Assembly: GCA_024195265.1 (NCBI GenBank)
Contig: JAJLRJ010000014.1
Span: 25,585,181-25,649,180, forward strand
Source: Dendrophyllia cribrosa
Lineage: Eukaryota > Cnidaria > Anthozoa > Scleractinia > Dendrophylliidae
Reading direction: 5' to 3'
DNA: 64,000 bases
A model generated the notes under the pieces. It was not told where the DNA came from. It did not search any database and saw only the letters and a list, made by a program, of their open reading frames with translations. Below, in pieces: positions 1-12,600 of the stretch (the stretch's first letter is position 1; each line of letters begins with the position of its first letter). The position numbers and the translations under genes were made by a program.

Positions 1-1451
1 TCTTAGATTAGAAAATGACGAACAAAAAATTTTAAAAGTCCTGATATAAAGTAAACGTCCATTTGTTATGTAAATATTAGCCATCGGTTATTTTGTTTTA
101 TTATTTTTTCAAGTCAGTTATCTTCAGCAGGATAATTGTTTTTTTTTTAGAGACAGGCCGCAGTACAGTTTTTGCCGGGATCTTCTCCGTCTGTTCAGTA
201 TTTTTTTGTTGATCTTAGCTGGCTTTTAATTATATAATGAGGCAACACGTTATAGTTAATAGGGTAGAAGAAAATTTTAGACAAAAAGCCGGCCGCGTTC
301 CGTTCATTAAAGGTGCCGTTAGCATGTGCGTTAAAACTTAATCTTAATCGTGTTGAATATGTTGTGGTTCAATTTTTTCTTTGGTTTAAAAATTTTCAAA
401 CCAGTTTGATTTTCATTTTCCTTTGTCCCAGGTTATGATAATGAATCTCAGACAAAGGAAAATAAAAATTAAACTGGTTTGAAAATTTTCAAACCAAAAC
501 AAAAATTAAACCATAACAAATATCTTAATAATGTTATATAACAAAAAAAAAAAGAATGCAAAACTCCAATATTAAAGTTGAAACGCTTCCAAGCTAAAAA
601 TATATAAATTGCCATATGTGTCATGTGTTTGCTGGGCAATTCACTGCAAGACCAAGATCGTATTATATTTTATTTTCGCAAGCCGTTTGTGGTTAAACTG
701 AATTCTTCCTGTAATTACAATATTTCCGAATGACGAGAAGAAGGATCAAGAAATTTATAGCTAAAAGCTATAAAGGCAACTGAATAAACTACATTTTTAA
801 TGCCAGACAGCTGCAAACTTATTTAACCCTCAAGAAAAAATAATACAGCCAACAGAGAGACAGAAAAAAATTTCCATGTCTTAATTTTGTCCTTCCGCCC
901 AAGGACCGTCAAAAATAAAGACTATGTTTGTTATAATGAAGCTCAGAATTTTGAAAACCGTGTCAAAGGCATGTGTTTATATAAAAAAGTAAAACAGGTA
1001 TTGTTTATGCATTAATACAGTGTTAAAAATAGCAATATTTCGGGATACACAATGACGTAATTGTTCTGACATCAAACCATAGCGACCACTCGTAATATTG
1101 ACGTGGTAATCATCAAACATTCACTTGTCAAAAATTTACACAGATTCACAACTGAATACCACATTTATTCCTTCATTTCTATGTTTCAATTTGGAAACAA
1201 TTTAAATATTGAACGATTTTTTTGCTATGCAACATTTCAACTGTGTCGCGTTTATGCTTGATCGCACAGGTGCAATACAACCCACGCCATTTTGAATTCT
1301 AATTAGCTTGCGTATGGTCTTGCGTATGCATAAAAAAGAAAAGACGAGTGACTGAGCGTCATCTTTAATTTCGTTTCACTAATGATAGCATGAAGTTTCG
1401 CATGACGTCGGTTTTGTGACACAGTTTATGCTGGCTTATGCCATTTCAGCT
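1..1451. other. Upstream flank and 5' UTR region of the ABCA gene
   Basis: AT-rich sequence without a recognisable coding exon. It contains the foldback at 360-522. An acceptor-like tract ending CAG at 1447-1449, just before the start codon, suggests that a 5' UTR exon may be spliced in here. No TATA box could be called with confidence. Confidence 0.5.
360..522. mobile_element. Foldback miniature element (GGTTTGAAAATTTTC family)
   Basis: Two inverted arms, about 360-428 and 451-522, both containing ACTGGTTTGAAAATTTTC or its complement and GACAAAGG, around a short spacer. The same arms recur at 12969-13410, so this is a dispersed family. Confidence 0.7.
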
Positions 1452-1508
1452 ATGGCTAATCGTTTTCGACAATTTCGTTTGCTGCTATGGAAAAACTTCA
1501 TCTTGCAG
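1452..1508 (+). CDS. ABCA3: ABCA3-like exon 1 (start codon)
   Basis: Residues 1-19. The start is chosen because MA...RLLLWKN is the conserved N-terminal cytosolic helix of the family. An in-frame ATG at 1428 would add eight residues, but an acceptor-like CAG at 1447-1449 lies between the two. An in-frame stop at 1386-1388 bounds the frame. The donor is GTTAGT at 1509. Confidence 0.88.
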
Positions 1509-4500
1509 GTTAGTAAGTATAAACTTACCCGCTTTCTCAAGCTTCATACAAGACGAAAACATTCAATTTCCTGTTTCGATGCAATTTTGTGTTGACATGA
1601 TTTTTTTTAACTTTTTTTTTAAAGATCCGCCGTCCCATTGGAACTGTCTTTGAACTTCTAATACCTGTGCTTCTTATCTCAGTATTGATTCTACCAAAGT
1701 AAGCTATTCAAGGACATCATTCATTACGTAACACATTTAGTGCAATTAGAATTCATAACGGACAGTATTCAGTCATTCTGTAATTCTGTATGTATAAAAA
1801 CAGAGCTGTATAAGTTTATTAACCGAATGATAAAGTAAACTGACAATTGTACAAGGGAGGTGGAACAGTGCACGGATTACAGATGCTTAATTCTATACGC
1901 TCTCTTGAAGCTCATATCAATGCGGTTTTCTACAGTCCTTGTTGAATGCTGTTATGTAAACAATCTAGCAATATCAAAATCCATTCATGTTGCACTACTA
2001 CACGTATTTCGTTGAGCTAACCTTAACGCCAGTTTCCACTGCCTAAGCTTTGTATTGAAGTAAAACTAAACGAGATCTCGCGTTTTATTTGAAGTCCCCC
2101 AATGTCCATTAGCTGCCTCTCTCAAAGCTCCCGAAGACATTTCGGACACGAAAGCTATTTTTTAAACTCAGTTTCTATCGAGTAGCGCTGTAATGTTTAG
2201 CCTGCAAACCTGACCGACGTGTTTTGTCAACTAAAAATATTAGTTCTAAGCTTTCAAAATCAACATAAACTGAATTTTTGTCATGAACATGGCGAACAAA
2301 AAGTTTTTCGGGACCCTTGAGAAATGCACCGGAACTATTTGCTGTATACATTTGCTGACCGGCAAAAGACGGCATTGCCATTTATTTAAGCAAGGGTACA
2401 TTTGCTGGTCGGCAGTGGACGGTATTCTGTATTACTAAAGCAAGGGTCGTCACAACATACATAACATTTAACAATTATTCATCGACTTGGACACCTGTAC
2501 ACATCCATTGTGCGTTTCAGACCGAACTTCAGGAATACTTAACTTTTGACTCATTTTAGTTGGATTTTATCTTGGGATTTCAGCACTTTGTGGGATAGAG
2601 CTCTTCTCATAAAGAATAAACAGTTTTCTGTGACCTCAAACGACACTAAAAACAACTGAATAATGTCTTGAACTTGGAATATTTTATTCAGAAAACCTGT
2701 ATTTATTTAGCCTCAATGAGCTAATACTTTGATATATTGAACTCTATTTTCCCCTTTTGCAAATATTTAATTACTCACAACTTGTGAAATATGTATAAGA
2801 TGTGATACACGAATAGACAAAAAGAAAACATTCTGTGTAAGCCATTTGCTTCCAGAAAAATAACATGATAATAACCTTGTAACTAACATATAAAAACTGG
2901 AAAATGACAGCTGAGGAAAACAAAGAAAATAACAAAGGAACACAGCTTGCACATTTATATGCTGTCACTTTGGTTGTTTTACTCAATAAAACTAAAATAT
3001 TATTTGGCAAAGTGTGTTTTCTAGTTTTTAAGTTATCATATATATGTAAACGTATATCAGACACCTCCCATCAGCTGTCATTTACATGGAAATCTATATT
3101 ATTCAACATTCTAATATTTGTTTGTTTGAATTTTATAGGAAATTCATTGAGACGGAGGACTTCTGCTTCAGTACGTATTACCTAAATTTATAAAAAAAAT
3201 TCTAAATAGCCAGAAAGTGCTTGAAATAGAAGACTGCTAATGAAAAAATAGCCTGCTGCAGATGGGGGAGCCATGAAAACCTGGCACGCAAAGAAAAAAC
3301 ATTGAGAGTGTGAAAAAAATGTGCCAGTGTCCTTGCCTTTATTTTCCCTTGCATCACATTTTATTTCCTTCTTGCCGATCACCACTAACTAAATGTTTGG
3401 AACAACGAGTGATAAAAAAGATGTCCATTTTACAATAACGGGTGAAAATAAACAGCCAAATAAATAAACAAAATGACAGCTGCAAAAAAAACATCAAATT
3501 CTTCAGGGTTGGTGTTTCTTTATTTCTAATCCTAATTTATCACAAAAAATAATTATTTCTATTTCATTTCTATGTTGCTTGGTTTAAAAATAACATTTTT
3601 AGGATTTAAATTATGACTTGTATTTTTATCACAGTGTTTTCACCCTATTTTAAATTGTATTATCAACCTAAACCTTTAGTTTAGTTTTTACATTTTAACA
3701 ATATTATAATTTAGGTCTTTGTAGGTGAAGAGCCACCTGTTAATAGTACAATTAATAAACCTTTATTATTATTATTATTAAATAAGATTTTTCAGTTAGC
3801 TTTGCTATCAATAAAAGATTTGGTTTATTATTATTATTTGTATTATGATTATCATTTTTCAAGATTTGGAGTGCAATTTTGTGACAAAATTAAATGTTAA
3901 AATGTTGAATAATTATAATTTTTTCCTAGCTACTGGTTAATATTCATATTACCTTTGGGAACTATAACCTTCGGACTATCACATATATTTTACCATTGTT
4001 TCACCATGGATATAATCTTAATTTTCATGTTACCTTTTTGACTTGATAATGACATGAAGCAGCATCGAAACATTGTCAATTTTTAAAGTTTTCATAACGA
4101 TTTTAAGAACATTCACGTGTTCAATTTTTTCATAAAATTATTATTATATAATTTATTATTATTAAACTTTATTTTTACCACAATTGCCGCTAAACTCGCA
4201 ATCTGATTGGTCGACGTGAGTGGTAAATGAGAGTCCAGACAACGGTGCTGACGCTAACATCACGCAATGCAAGTTATAGACAACGCTTGCTCGCGCAATG
4301 CATCACGTTTTGTAACGAAACTTCGATTTTTCCTTGTATATTTTTCTAAATATTGTGGTAAAAAACAGATTTCCACTGGTTTTCCGTGGTGTGGACTCTT
4401 ATTTACCACGATTTACATCATCACATGGTCAAAATTTGTTGCTGACTCACTCGGCTGCGCCTCATGAGTCCACAACATTTTGACCATGTGATGACGTAAA

Positions 4501-6583
4501 TCATGGTAAATAAGAGTCCACACCACGGAAAACTGGTGGAAATTTGCTAAATGTCATAATGATGATATTTCTTCAATTTACAAATATTAGTATGATTTCA
4601 CATACAATGACCAGAACATTCTGTCCAAGGGTGCCTATTGTAAAGTGGTAATGTATTCTTGGTTTGCACTTATGTCATATCAAAATTCAGAAGCATTAAA
4701 AAACAGATTCAAATTCCAAAATATTTATAGAATTGTATAGAATTTAAAACTACACATTTGGGCCAAATTTTGAAATGCAAGAGCATTCCGTTCAAGAGTT
4801 CTAGGCTATAAACGAGTATTAGACACTTTTAGTAAAAATGTATGGCACCAACATGGCAGCCAACCTCAGTCTTGATTACACCAAAAATCTCATTACAAAA
4901 GATTGGATACACTAAATGTTCCATTAAATCGGCTTATTAGCATCTGTAATGTAAAAATGAAAAAATAACTTTCACCTTGTTCAATTTTGTTTATTTTCAC
5001 GGCTTATCTAAAATGGCCTGACGAATTGCGTGACACATTTAAAACCTTCACAAATCGGAAACAAAACATCGTTAAAACTTGAAACTTTTTGTGAAAGATT
5101 GTAACACTGGTATCGACATACCATGTTAGAAACAGCTGTGCAGGATATATTAGTTTAGATTTTTGAATTTTATGACGACATGCGCAAACCAAGAATTGCT
5201 TGCTGGAAGGGTTAAATGGTTGATACGCTAAAAAGTCATTTTGCTGCATCTTGAAGTTGATTCACTACATAACCTGCAGTTGTTTGACTATATCTAAAAA
5301 AGTGGCACTGTATTCTGTAGTTTAGCCGCCTGGCAATTTACCTTCAACCTTCAAAACCACTGAGCTATTTCCTTGTGACATTTTTGGTTTTAGCAAAATC
5401 GGAGTTCTGCCGATTATTTGTTGAGTTTTCTTCTGCTTCCTCGTTTTCACAATCTTGATTGCGACACAGGATAATTACGTGGAAGTCCTTTTAACTGTAA
5501 AACCAAGGTCCATGAGATGATCGAGCTCTTTTTGTAAAGAAAAAAACCTACAACCGAATTATCACAAAATCTCACACTTTGTCCGCCATGTTTAGCAAAA
5601 GAAGCTGAGCCGCCTGGCCTTTTATATATCACATGATGTTTATTCGTTTTTGTGATTGGTCATTTGACTTGATGGCGGAATGTTTGTTTACTTCCACGAT
5701 GTTTGATTCTGAAGAAAGCTGTGTTTTAGGAAAAAGCCCGGTTCAAACGTTGCATTATTTTCTACCGAACTGAAGTTGGCATGGTAGAAGTCCATAGTTT
5801 GAACTTCCTGCTAACGGAGTCTCCTTTTCCGTTGCTCAAACAACGTAAAAGGAGACTCTGTTATCAGCTAGGGAAAGTTTGAACCGGTGTGGGGTCCTGC
5901 AGAAGAAACTTAAGAGAAAATAAAATCGTGCACAAGAAAGCATGTGAAAAAAAAAATTCTTGCAAATAGCGATGCCAAAAAAAAAATTCATACTCAGAAG
6001 AAATTGCCCAACCCCCCCTCCCCCCCCCCCCCCCCCCCCCCCCTCACAAAAATTAAATGGTCCACCCTTACTTCTGATTGGTTAAGAAAGTGGTTCAAGA
6101 TTCTTTGGCCAATATTAAAGCTTATAAGCATTGCAAAACCAAAGCAATTGGAAAATTACTTCCTGTGTAAATTGCAGTGCTAATTTATAAATAACAATAC
6201 TCTGTTTGGACATATAACCTCAAAGGTGACTATTTTTAACTTTGAGCTTAAGTTAATTTTATTATCTATTTAACTATAAGGATTTATAAGTGTTTTCTAT
6301 TTTTTTTCAGGCACGTTTGAACCAATGTCATCTAGAGACATTCAGAAGAATTTGTTAGAAAGTTTGCTGAAAGATGCAAAAGAGGACTTGATGAAAAATC
6401 CTGGGACAGGTGGAAAGAATCTAAATATATCAGAACTCAGTAAACAGGCTATGAAATCAATCGAGAACAAGACATTGCTTGCCTATTATCCTTCATCACC
6501 TTTAGGTATGAACTTGCATTTATGTGACAAGTATGTATTTTAAATAATTCTTTTTGAAAAGTGGGAGTGATATCTATCTATCT

Positions 6584-6614
<31 letters not shown>

Positions 6615-9600
6615 CGTCCGTCTGTCCGTCCGTCTGTCCGTCTGTCTGTCTGTTTGTTGGAATTGATACAAAGGTTCATTTTCTTATAGGGGAGCACAAA
6701 TATGGAACTCTCACCCTCAGAAATTAAAATCATCTAAATCGAAAAGTATTTTTAAAAAGAAATCGGTGGCTGTCAAACCGTCACTTAATCCATAAATTGC
6801 TGTCATTGTTAATATTACTTTTAAGTATTCCGTTATAAAATAATAAGAGATTTTTATTTTTATTGTACTTTAATCTTGTACTAATAGGGCTCTCATGTAA
6901 GGAGGTTTTTAAATTATGTAACCACCCTATTCAATCTATCTCAAATCTATCTATCTAAGAGACGGTGGTCATATGTACTCAAGATGGTCTTGCATGGTTG
7001 TTGTACTTTGGTCATTTTCACACAGTTTTGAGTCGCTGGTCATCCTCACTGTTGTTTCTGGACATAAATAATGGGTTGCTGTCTGCTTAAACATGAAGCG
7101 AGCATATAAAAGGGAAGGACACGCCCCCTTTGAAGCACGTTGTTGGCTACCTAACTGATCAGATCGGATTATTGTAACGGTCGTGCAGCAGAAGGGGAAA
7201 GAGAACTTCCGTTTATTTATTTGAACAAGCAAAATGCAAGACATACCTGTAAACTGTAAAATACCTGTTATCAGCGTGATTAAAAAACCAAAATGGAATT
7301 ATGATCAAATTTCTTCGCCCGATTCGAAAAAGTGTACCGACTATGTATTAAAGACATACAGCCGAAAATTCTGTCAATGAGTCCTTCAACTCAAAATCAT
7401 CTTCCAAGATGATTTCTTTCAAATATTTAGTTCATACACATATTCAAGACTTTGCACCTTGTTTTTGTATGTTTTCTTTTTTTTTCATTGTTACTACATT
7501 CGTTTTCTACATACTGTCAGTTGACATTCAAATTTTATGACTATTGATGCATGACCGGTTGACCGTAACACATATTATGCAGGGCTCGAGACTAACTCTC
7601 CAGGTTACTAACCTAGTGACTAGTGACAGGTTTGAATTCACTACCAAAATAATTTTTTACTAGCCTGAATTGTACAGGGGGTGGGGGTGGGAATTGGGGT
7701 GGGAACAATAATATGTCATACTGATTAAGAAAAAATCTACGATATTGAAAACAGAACTTGATCAGTTTTACTAACACCTTACGAACGTCCTAACGTGCGG
7801 ATAAACATCGAGAAGATAAGACAAAAAAACACCTTATGAATGTACTCACTTATTTGTATTCAGGCATAACAATAGGGTTATTAAAATTTGTATTGAAGAC
7901 TAATCGCACAGCCCTAACCCTGACACCTTTCACATGTGAACATTGTGAGAACATGAGAACATTATGATCCATTGTTTTTCAGTGACAAAGCTTATGACAA
8001 GAGTGGCTTATATAACTGGTTTGAAGTTGGCAACAAAAAGTTGGTCATCTGCCGATGAAATGGCCAAAGAAGCTTCTGAAAACGAGGAGAAGTATTTTGG
8101 AGGTACATATCCAAGATGTGATTGTTTTTTCTTAGAAATTAAGTCAGTTCAACTTGAACTCAATTGATTGGTCATCAATCAGCTGCGTGCCTATTACATA
8201 CATAATTGGTGTGTAATCATGCAGGTGTCCAATTACAGCTATCCGATAGACCATATTCATATTTTTGGTATTGAAAAAATGGAAGTAGCTTGCAGTCGAG
8301 GCTTGTGCAGGACAATCTTAATTTTCACATGCAAATGTTTTTAATGGTACTCCCCCCATCCCTGGTGAAAATCCTGACAGGATCTTCAGAGATCTTTGAA
8401 GATCTTCAAAGTCCTGTCAAAGATCCTTAAAGATAAAGATCTTTAAAGGATCCTCACAGGATCTTTGAAAGATCCTCAAAGATTCTTCATCTGCAATTTA
8501 TTGTAGAATTTTTTTACAAAGATCCTCAAGGAATTGATGACGATCTTGAAAGGATCCTAGCAAAATATCCTTGTGAGGATCTTTGCAAGGATCCTTTAAG
8601 ATCCTCAAGAATTTATAAGGATCTTTCAAGGATCTTAATAAGATCCTTTGAAGGATCTTGCAAAGATCTTTGAAGATCTTTAAAGATCCTTGAAGATCTT
8701 GGCAAGAATTTGAAGGATCCTTGAAGATCTGAGGCAAGATTATTGAGGATCTTGCAGGAATTTAAAAGATCCTCAAATATCTTTATTAAGATCCTCAGTA
8801 AGATCCTCGCAGATCCTCATGCAGATCTTTAAGGATCCTTAAAGATCTTTCAAAGATTCTCACCAGGGATGAGCCTCCATCGAAGCTAATTCCAGTTGAA
8901 TCACAGGCGACCCAAGCTCACTATCAGATAACCGGGATGTGACCTTTGCTTTATGAGGGGTATTAGCGGTATTGTGTTACAAAGATTCTATTAATCAAGG
9001 CGTGTATGGGAATGCAACGGTTTTGTTTTAAAACTTAAAAATTCAAATGTTTTGTGAATAAAATTGACTAACCCTGTTGCTGTGTTGTATTCTTTGTTGT
9101 TTGCCTGCTCCTCGGGGCAACTTAACACAATTTCGTGTTCCAGTACTGCAGTGGAACACCCAAATAACGATAACTTGCCGAAATTGCGTTAAATTGCCCC
9201 GAGGAGCAGGCAAACAACAAAGAATACAACACAGCAACAGGGTAAGTCAATTTTATTCACAAAACATTAGAATTTTTAAGTTTTAAAACAAAACCAATGC
9301 ATTCCCATACAAACCTTGATAAATCAAATCTTTGTAACACAATACCGCTAATACCACTCATAAAGCAAGGGTCACGTCCCGGGTATCTGATAGTGAGCTT
9401 GGGTCGCCTGTGGTTGAATGTACCGAGAATATGAATATGTAATTGGATAGCTTAGAAAAAAAGTAATTTACAGTTGTTTACTAAGTAACCTGACCTTTGT
9501 GTGGAAACGAGGCTGGAGTTGACCTTGAAACCTTCCTTCTTTTCATATGTAAATCATGTTGTTCTTATACATACAAAATGTACATAACATACTTTATTTA

Positions 9601-12600
9601 ATGTAAAAATACATTTCTAAGCTACAAAGCTAGTTTCCAGGTATTCCACAATTAACAATATAACAATAAATTTGTAACAAAATAAGTAAAATTAAAATAT
9701 TATTAAAATACTACGTTAAAATTTTATATTACTTCAAACATCACTGACCTTAAGCTTGCAATTTTAATTAGAAATGTTTTATTATAAAAGTTGTTTTAAC
9801 CTTGCATTTTGCCTGTTTTGTTTTTAGCATTTGACTTTGCTGTCAGTAAAGATGCCACAGAACTTCCTAAGCAAGTCAAATACAGCTTGCGACTGTCACA
9901 TACTGTGGGAGGTCAACTAGAGCGTTGGAGGACAGAAAATACCTACCCAAACTTCCAGGCAGTGGGACCAAGAAGCAGTGATGGGTAAGGAAAAAATAAA
10001 GTGACAAGCTTTGCATCAACAATCAAATCATGTTTTGTGAATCAGTGCATGTTATGAGTGTATATTAATTTTTTATTTCTCATAACAACAAGTGGTACAT
10101 TTTTTATTTAATAATTAACCAACTGCCTCACTCTGGGATGGCGGGTGCCTCAGGGACATCCAGACACTGTGGACATCCAGCACCTATTAAATAGAATACT
10201 ATGGACCTCATGTGCAAACATTGCCAAAATTATTACAACCCATTGTAAAAGTTTGTAATTAATTTCTAATAGATTTTTTTGATGGTTGTTTGTTTTAGTG
10301 GTTGTTGTTCTGGCTACAAGTCGCGGTTTGTGCTGTTGCAGTATGCTATTGATATGGTAATCATTCAAGAGCATTCTAATCTAACTCAACCAATACCACT
10401 CAACATTCAGGTAAGAACACATGCAGGGGGACTGGCAGTTCAGTAAATGTACACCTTATTTAATGGTTTAACAGATAATATACTTACTAGAAATACGTGT
10501 CTCACAGATCCTCGCTAGGACTGAGTGGAGTCCAATTCTGTCTGTAAATATACGAGTGAGTAACAAGATCGGATGACCGCGAAGCGGGAATCCGATTTGT
10601 TTAATCACGAGTATGATTACAGACAGAATTGGACAACACGAAGTCCTGTTACCAATTAATCATAACAAAAACATAAAAAAAAAAAATAACTATAACATAA
10701 TTTGAGGATAAAACGTTGAATGGTTACACGTTTTGGTGAATAAAAACATAACAATTGTGTGTGTTTTTGACCGAGATGCATGCACGGAAAAAAGATAGAA
10801 TTTTGTTATAGTTTGATTAGCGTGGATACGTTACGAGTTGCAATTTTTTTTTTGAGCCCCACAGTCCGCACATATTATAGTCTGTTAAACCATCGAATAA
10901 GGGATTTAGTATTTGAATGAAATTCTTGTATTTACATGTATAATAGATTGTGTCTTGAAACCAGGATGTTAGGGCTGGTTCCCACTAGCAACGTAATCGG
11001 AGGCAGAGTCAGAGTCGGAAGCATAAGAAGCCTTACGTTCTAGTGGAAATCCAAAAACGGAGTCGCAATCGGAATCGGAAGCTCGTCGAAATCGGAACTA
11101 TCGGAAGGTTTCCTTTTCCTTCCAGTTCTGCTTGTGCTTCTGTCGCTTACTATTCACTCATGTTGTTTTGATTTCCACTAGATCGTAAGGTTCTGGTGAT
11201 TTCGATTCCGCTTTCGATTCCACTTCCGTCACTAGTGGGAACCAAGCTTAAGGTGTAATACGGCAATCTTAACTGTGTAATACGTATACATGTACTTAAT
11301 AAATTACAAGTTAGAAGTGGGTCACCTGTGATTATACTGTAATAAATTACAAGTAAGGGGTGGGTCACCTGTGGTTATACTGTAATAAATTACAAGGGGT
11401 GGGTTACCTGTGGTTTGTGTACAACTTTGTACTCTGCTTGATCATTATTTGATTTTAAATGTCAATCTTTTTTCAGCAATTCCCATATCCAAAGTACACT
11501 CAGAACTTCTTCATACAAACAGTTCAGGGCCTGCTTCCTCTTCTTATGACACTAGCATTCATGTACTCTGCTGTTATGGTGATAAAGGTCAGTTTTTTTA
11601 TTTTGCTCACAAGATATAGTACAAATTTAAATGAATTGTTACTGCAGATTACAGCATAACTTGCCATCATTCTTAATCTTCTCATACACCGAATGCAAAT
11701 ATGGCCGCCAAACAATATTTTGTTTTGACAGGTTCTCAAGAAAAGAAAAGCAATTGGTTAATGGTAAAGATTAGGTCAAAACAAGTCATTGTGTGCATTT
11801 TTAAGGCCATATTCTTAATTTAGTAGAAGTTAGAGGCAATCAAATTTTGGGAAAAACATGAAAGCGAGGCTATTTAGGATAGAATGTCTTTTCTCATACA
11901 AATGCTTAAAATTTCAGTGAGCCATAACTTTGTAACTGTTTAACCAAAAACACCCAAACTTTGCAAGATGATACACTTAGCAGCACTTGTTTACGTGATA
12001 TCATCAATTTCTCTGAAAACTTGGCCAAACAAAAAACTGCCTGATGGCCATATTTGCATTCGGTGTATATAAAGGTATTGATTTATGGAAGCCCAGTTCA
12101 CAAAAGCTGTAGTGGAGTTTTGATTGATCATTGTATATAGTCCAGCCAAGTCTCGCGCATTGTGTGTGTCTTATGCCTGCAGATCAAAAACATTGATCAC
12201 ACGCATACAGGACAATTTCTCACGTCGACTCACAATTCCAGAAATCTCGGCAAGATCGTGCCGAGATTTCAAGCTTAGTGACACTCAACAACCTTTGGAG
12301 ATCATCCGACCACCTTTGGAAATCTCCGGCAATGTTTGGAAGTCGTCAGAGCATCTTTAGCAATGTTCGGAAGTCATTGGAAATTTTTTGGAAATTCGGG
12401 TAATTAAATGGCTACGAAAATCTCACGCATTTAACTTAGGAAAAGTTGGTACGTACACTGTATATCATTGCGTATAATATGCATGTAATACAGACACTAT
12501 AATACAGACACCTCTTTTATACAGACACCTTTTTTTATACAGACACCTCTATATTAATACAGACATGTACACCTTTTATATGAACACCTATAATACGGAC

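Larger units (their letters stand above)
3171..6310. other. Intron 3 (3.1 kb) contents
   Basis: AT-rich intron. It contains TATTAT-rich low-complexity stretches (3750-4160), a foldback at 4366-4548, a foldback at 5739-5892 and a C-run at about 6006-6044. I see no coding sequence. Confidence 0.6.
6506..7982. other. Intron 4 contents
   Basis: Holds a TCTG/TCCG microsatellite at 6572-6656 and a partial copy, from 7580, of the TIR element seen whole at 41573-42137. The rest is unassigned AT-rich sequence. Confidence 0.6.
8103..9827. other. Intron 5 contents
   Basis: Dominated by two elements: the GATC-word array at 8356-8875 and the 523-bp hairpin at 8896-9418. The distal 400 bp is AT-rich and featureless. 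Confidence 0.7.
10411..11476. other. Intron 7 contents
   Basis: Contains a foldback at 10516-10650, a GGTTCCCACTAG element at 10977-11243 and a short tandem repeat at 11290-11412. Confidence 0.65.

Noticed and set aside
1428..1451. Upstream in-frame ATG of the ABCA gene
   Set aside because: It adds eight residues not seen in the family, and an acceptor-like CAG lies between it and the conserved start at 1452.
9043..9286. Two mirror-image open frames beginning [14 protein letters not shown]
   Set aside because: Identical peptides on both strands are the expected by-product of the palindrome at 8896-9418.
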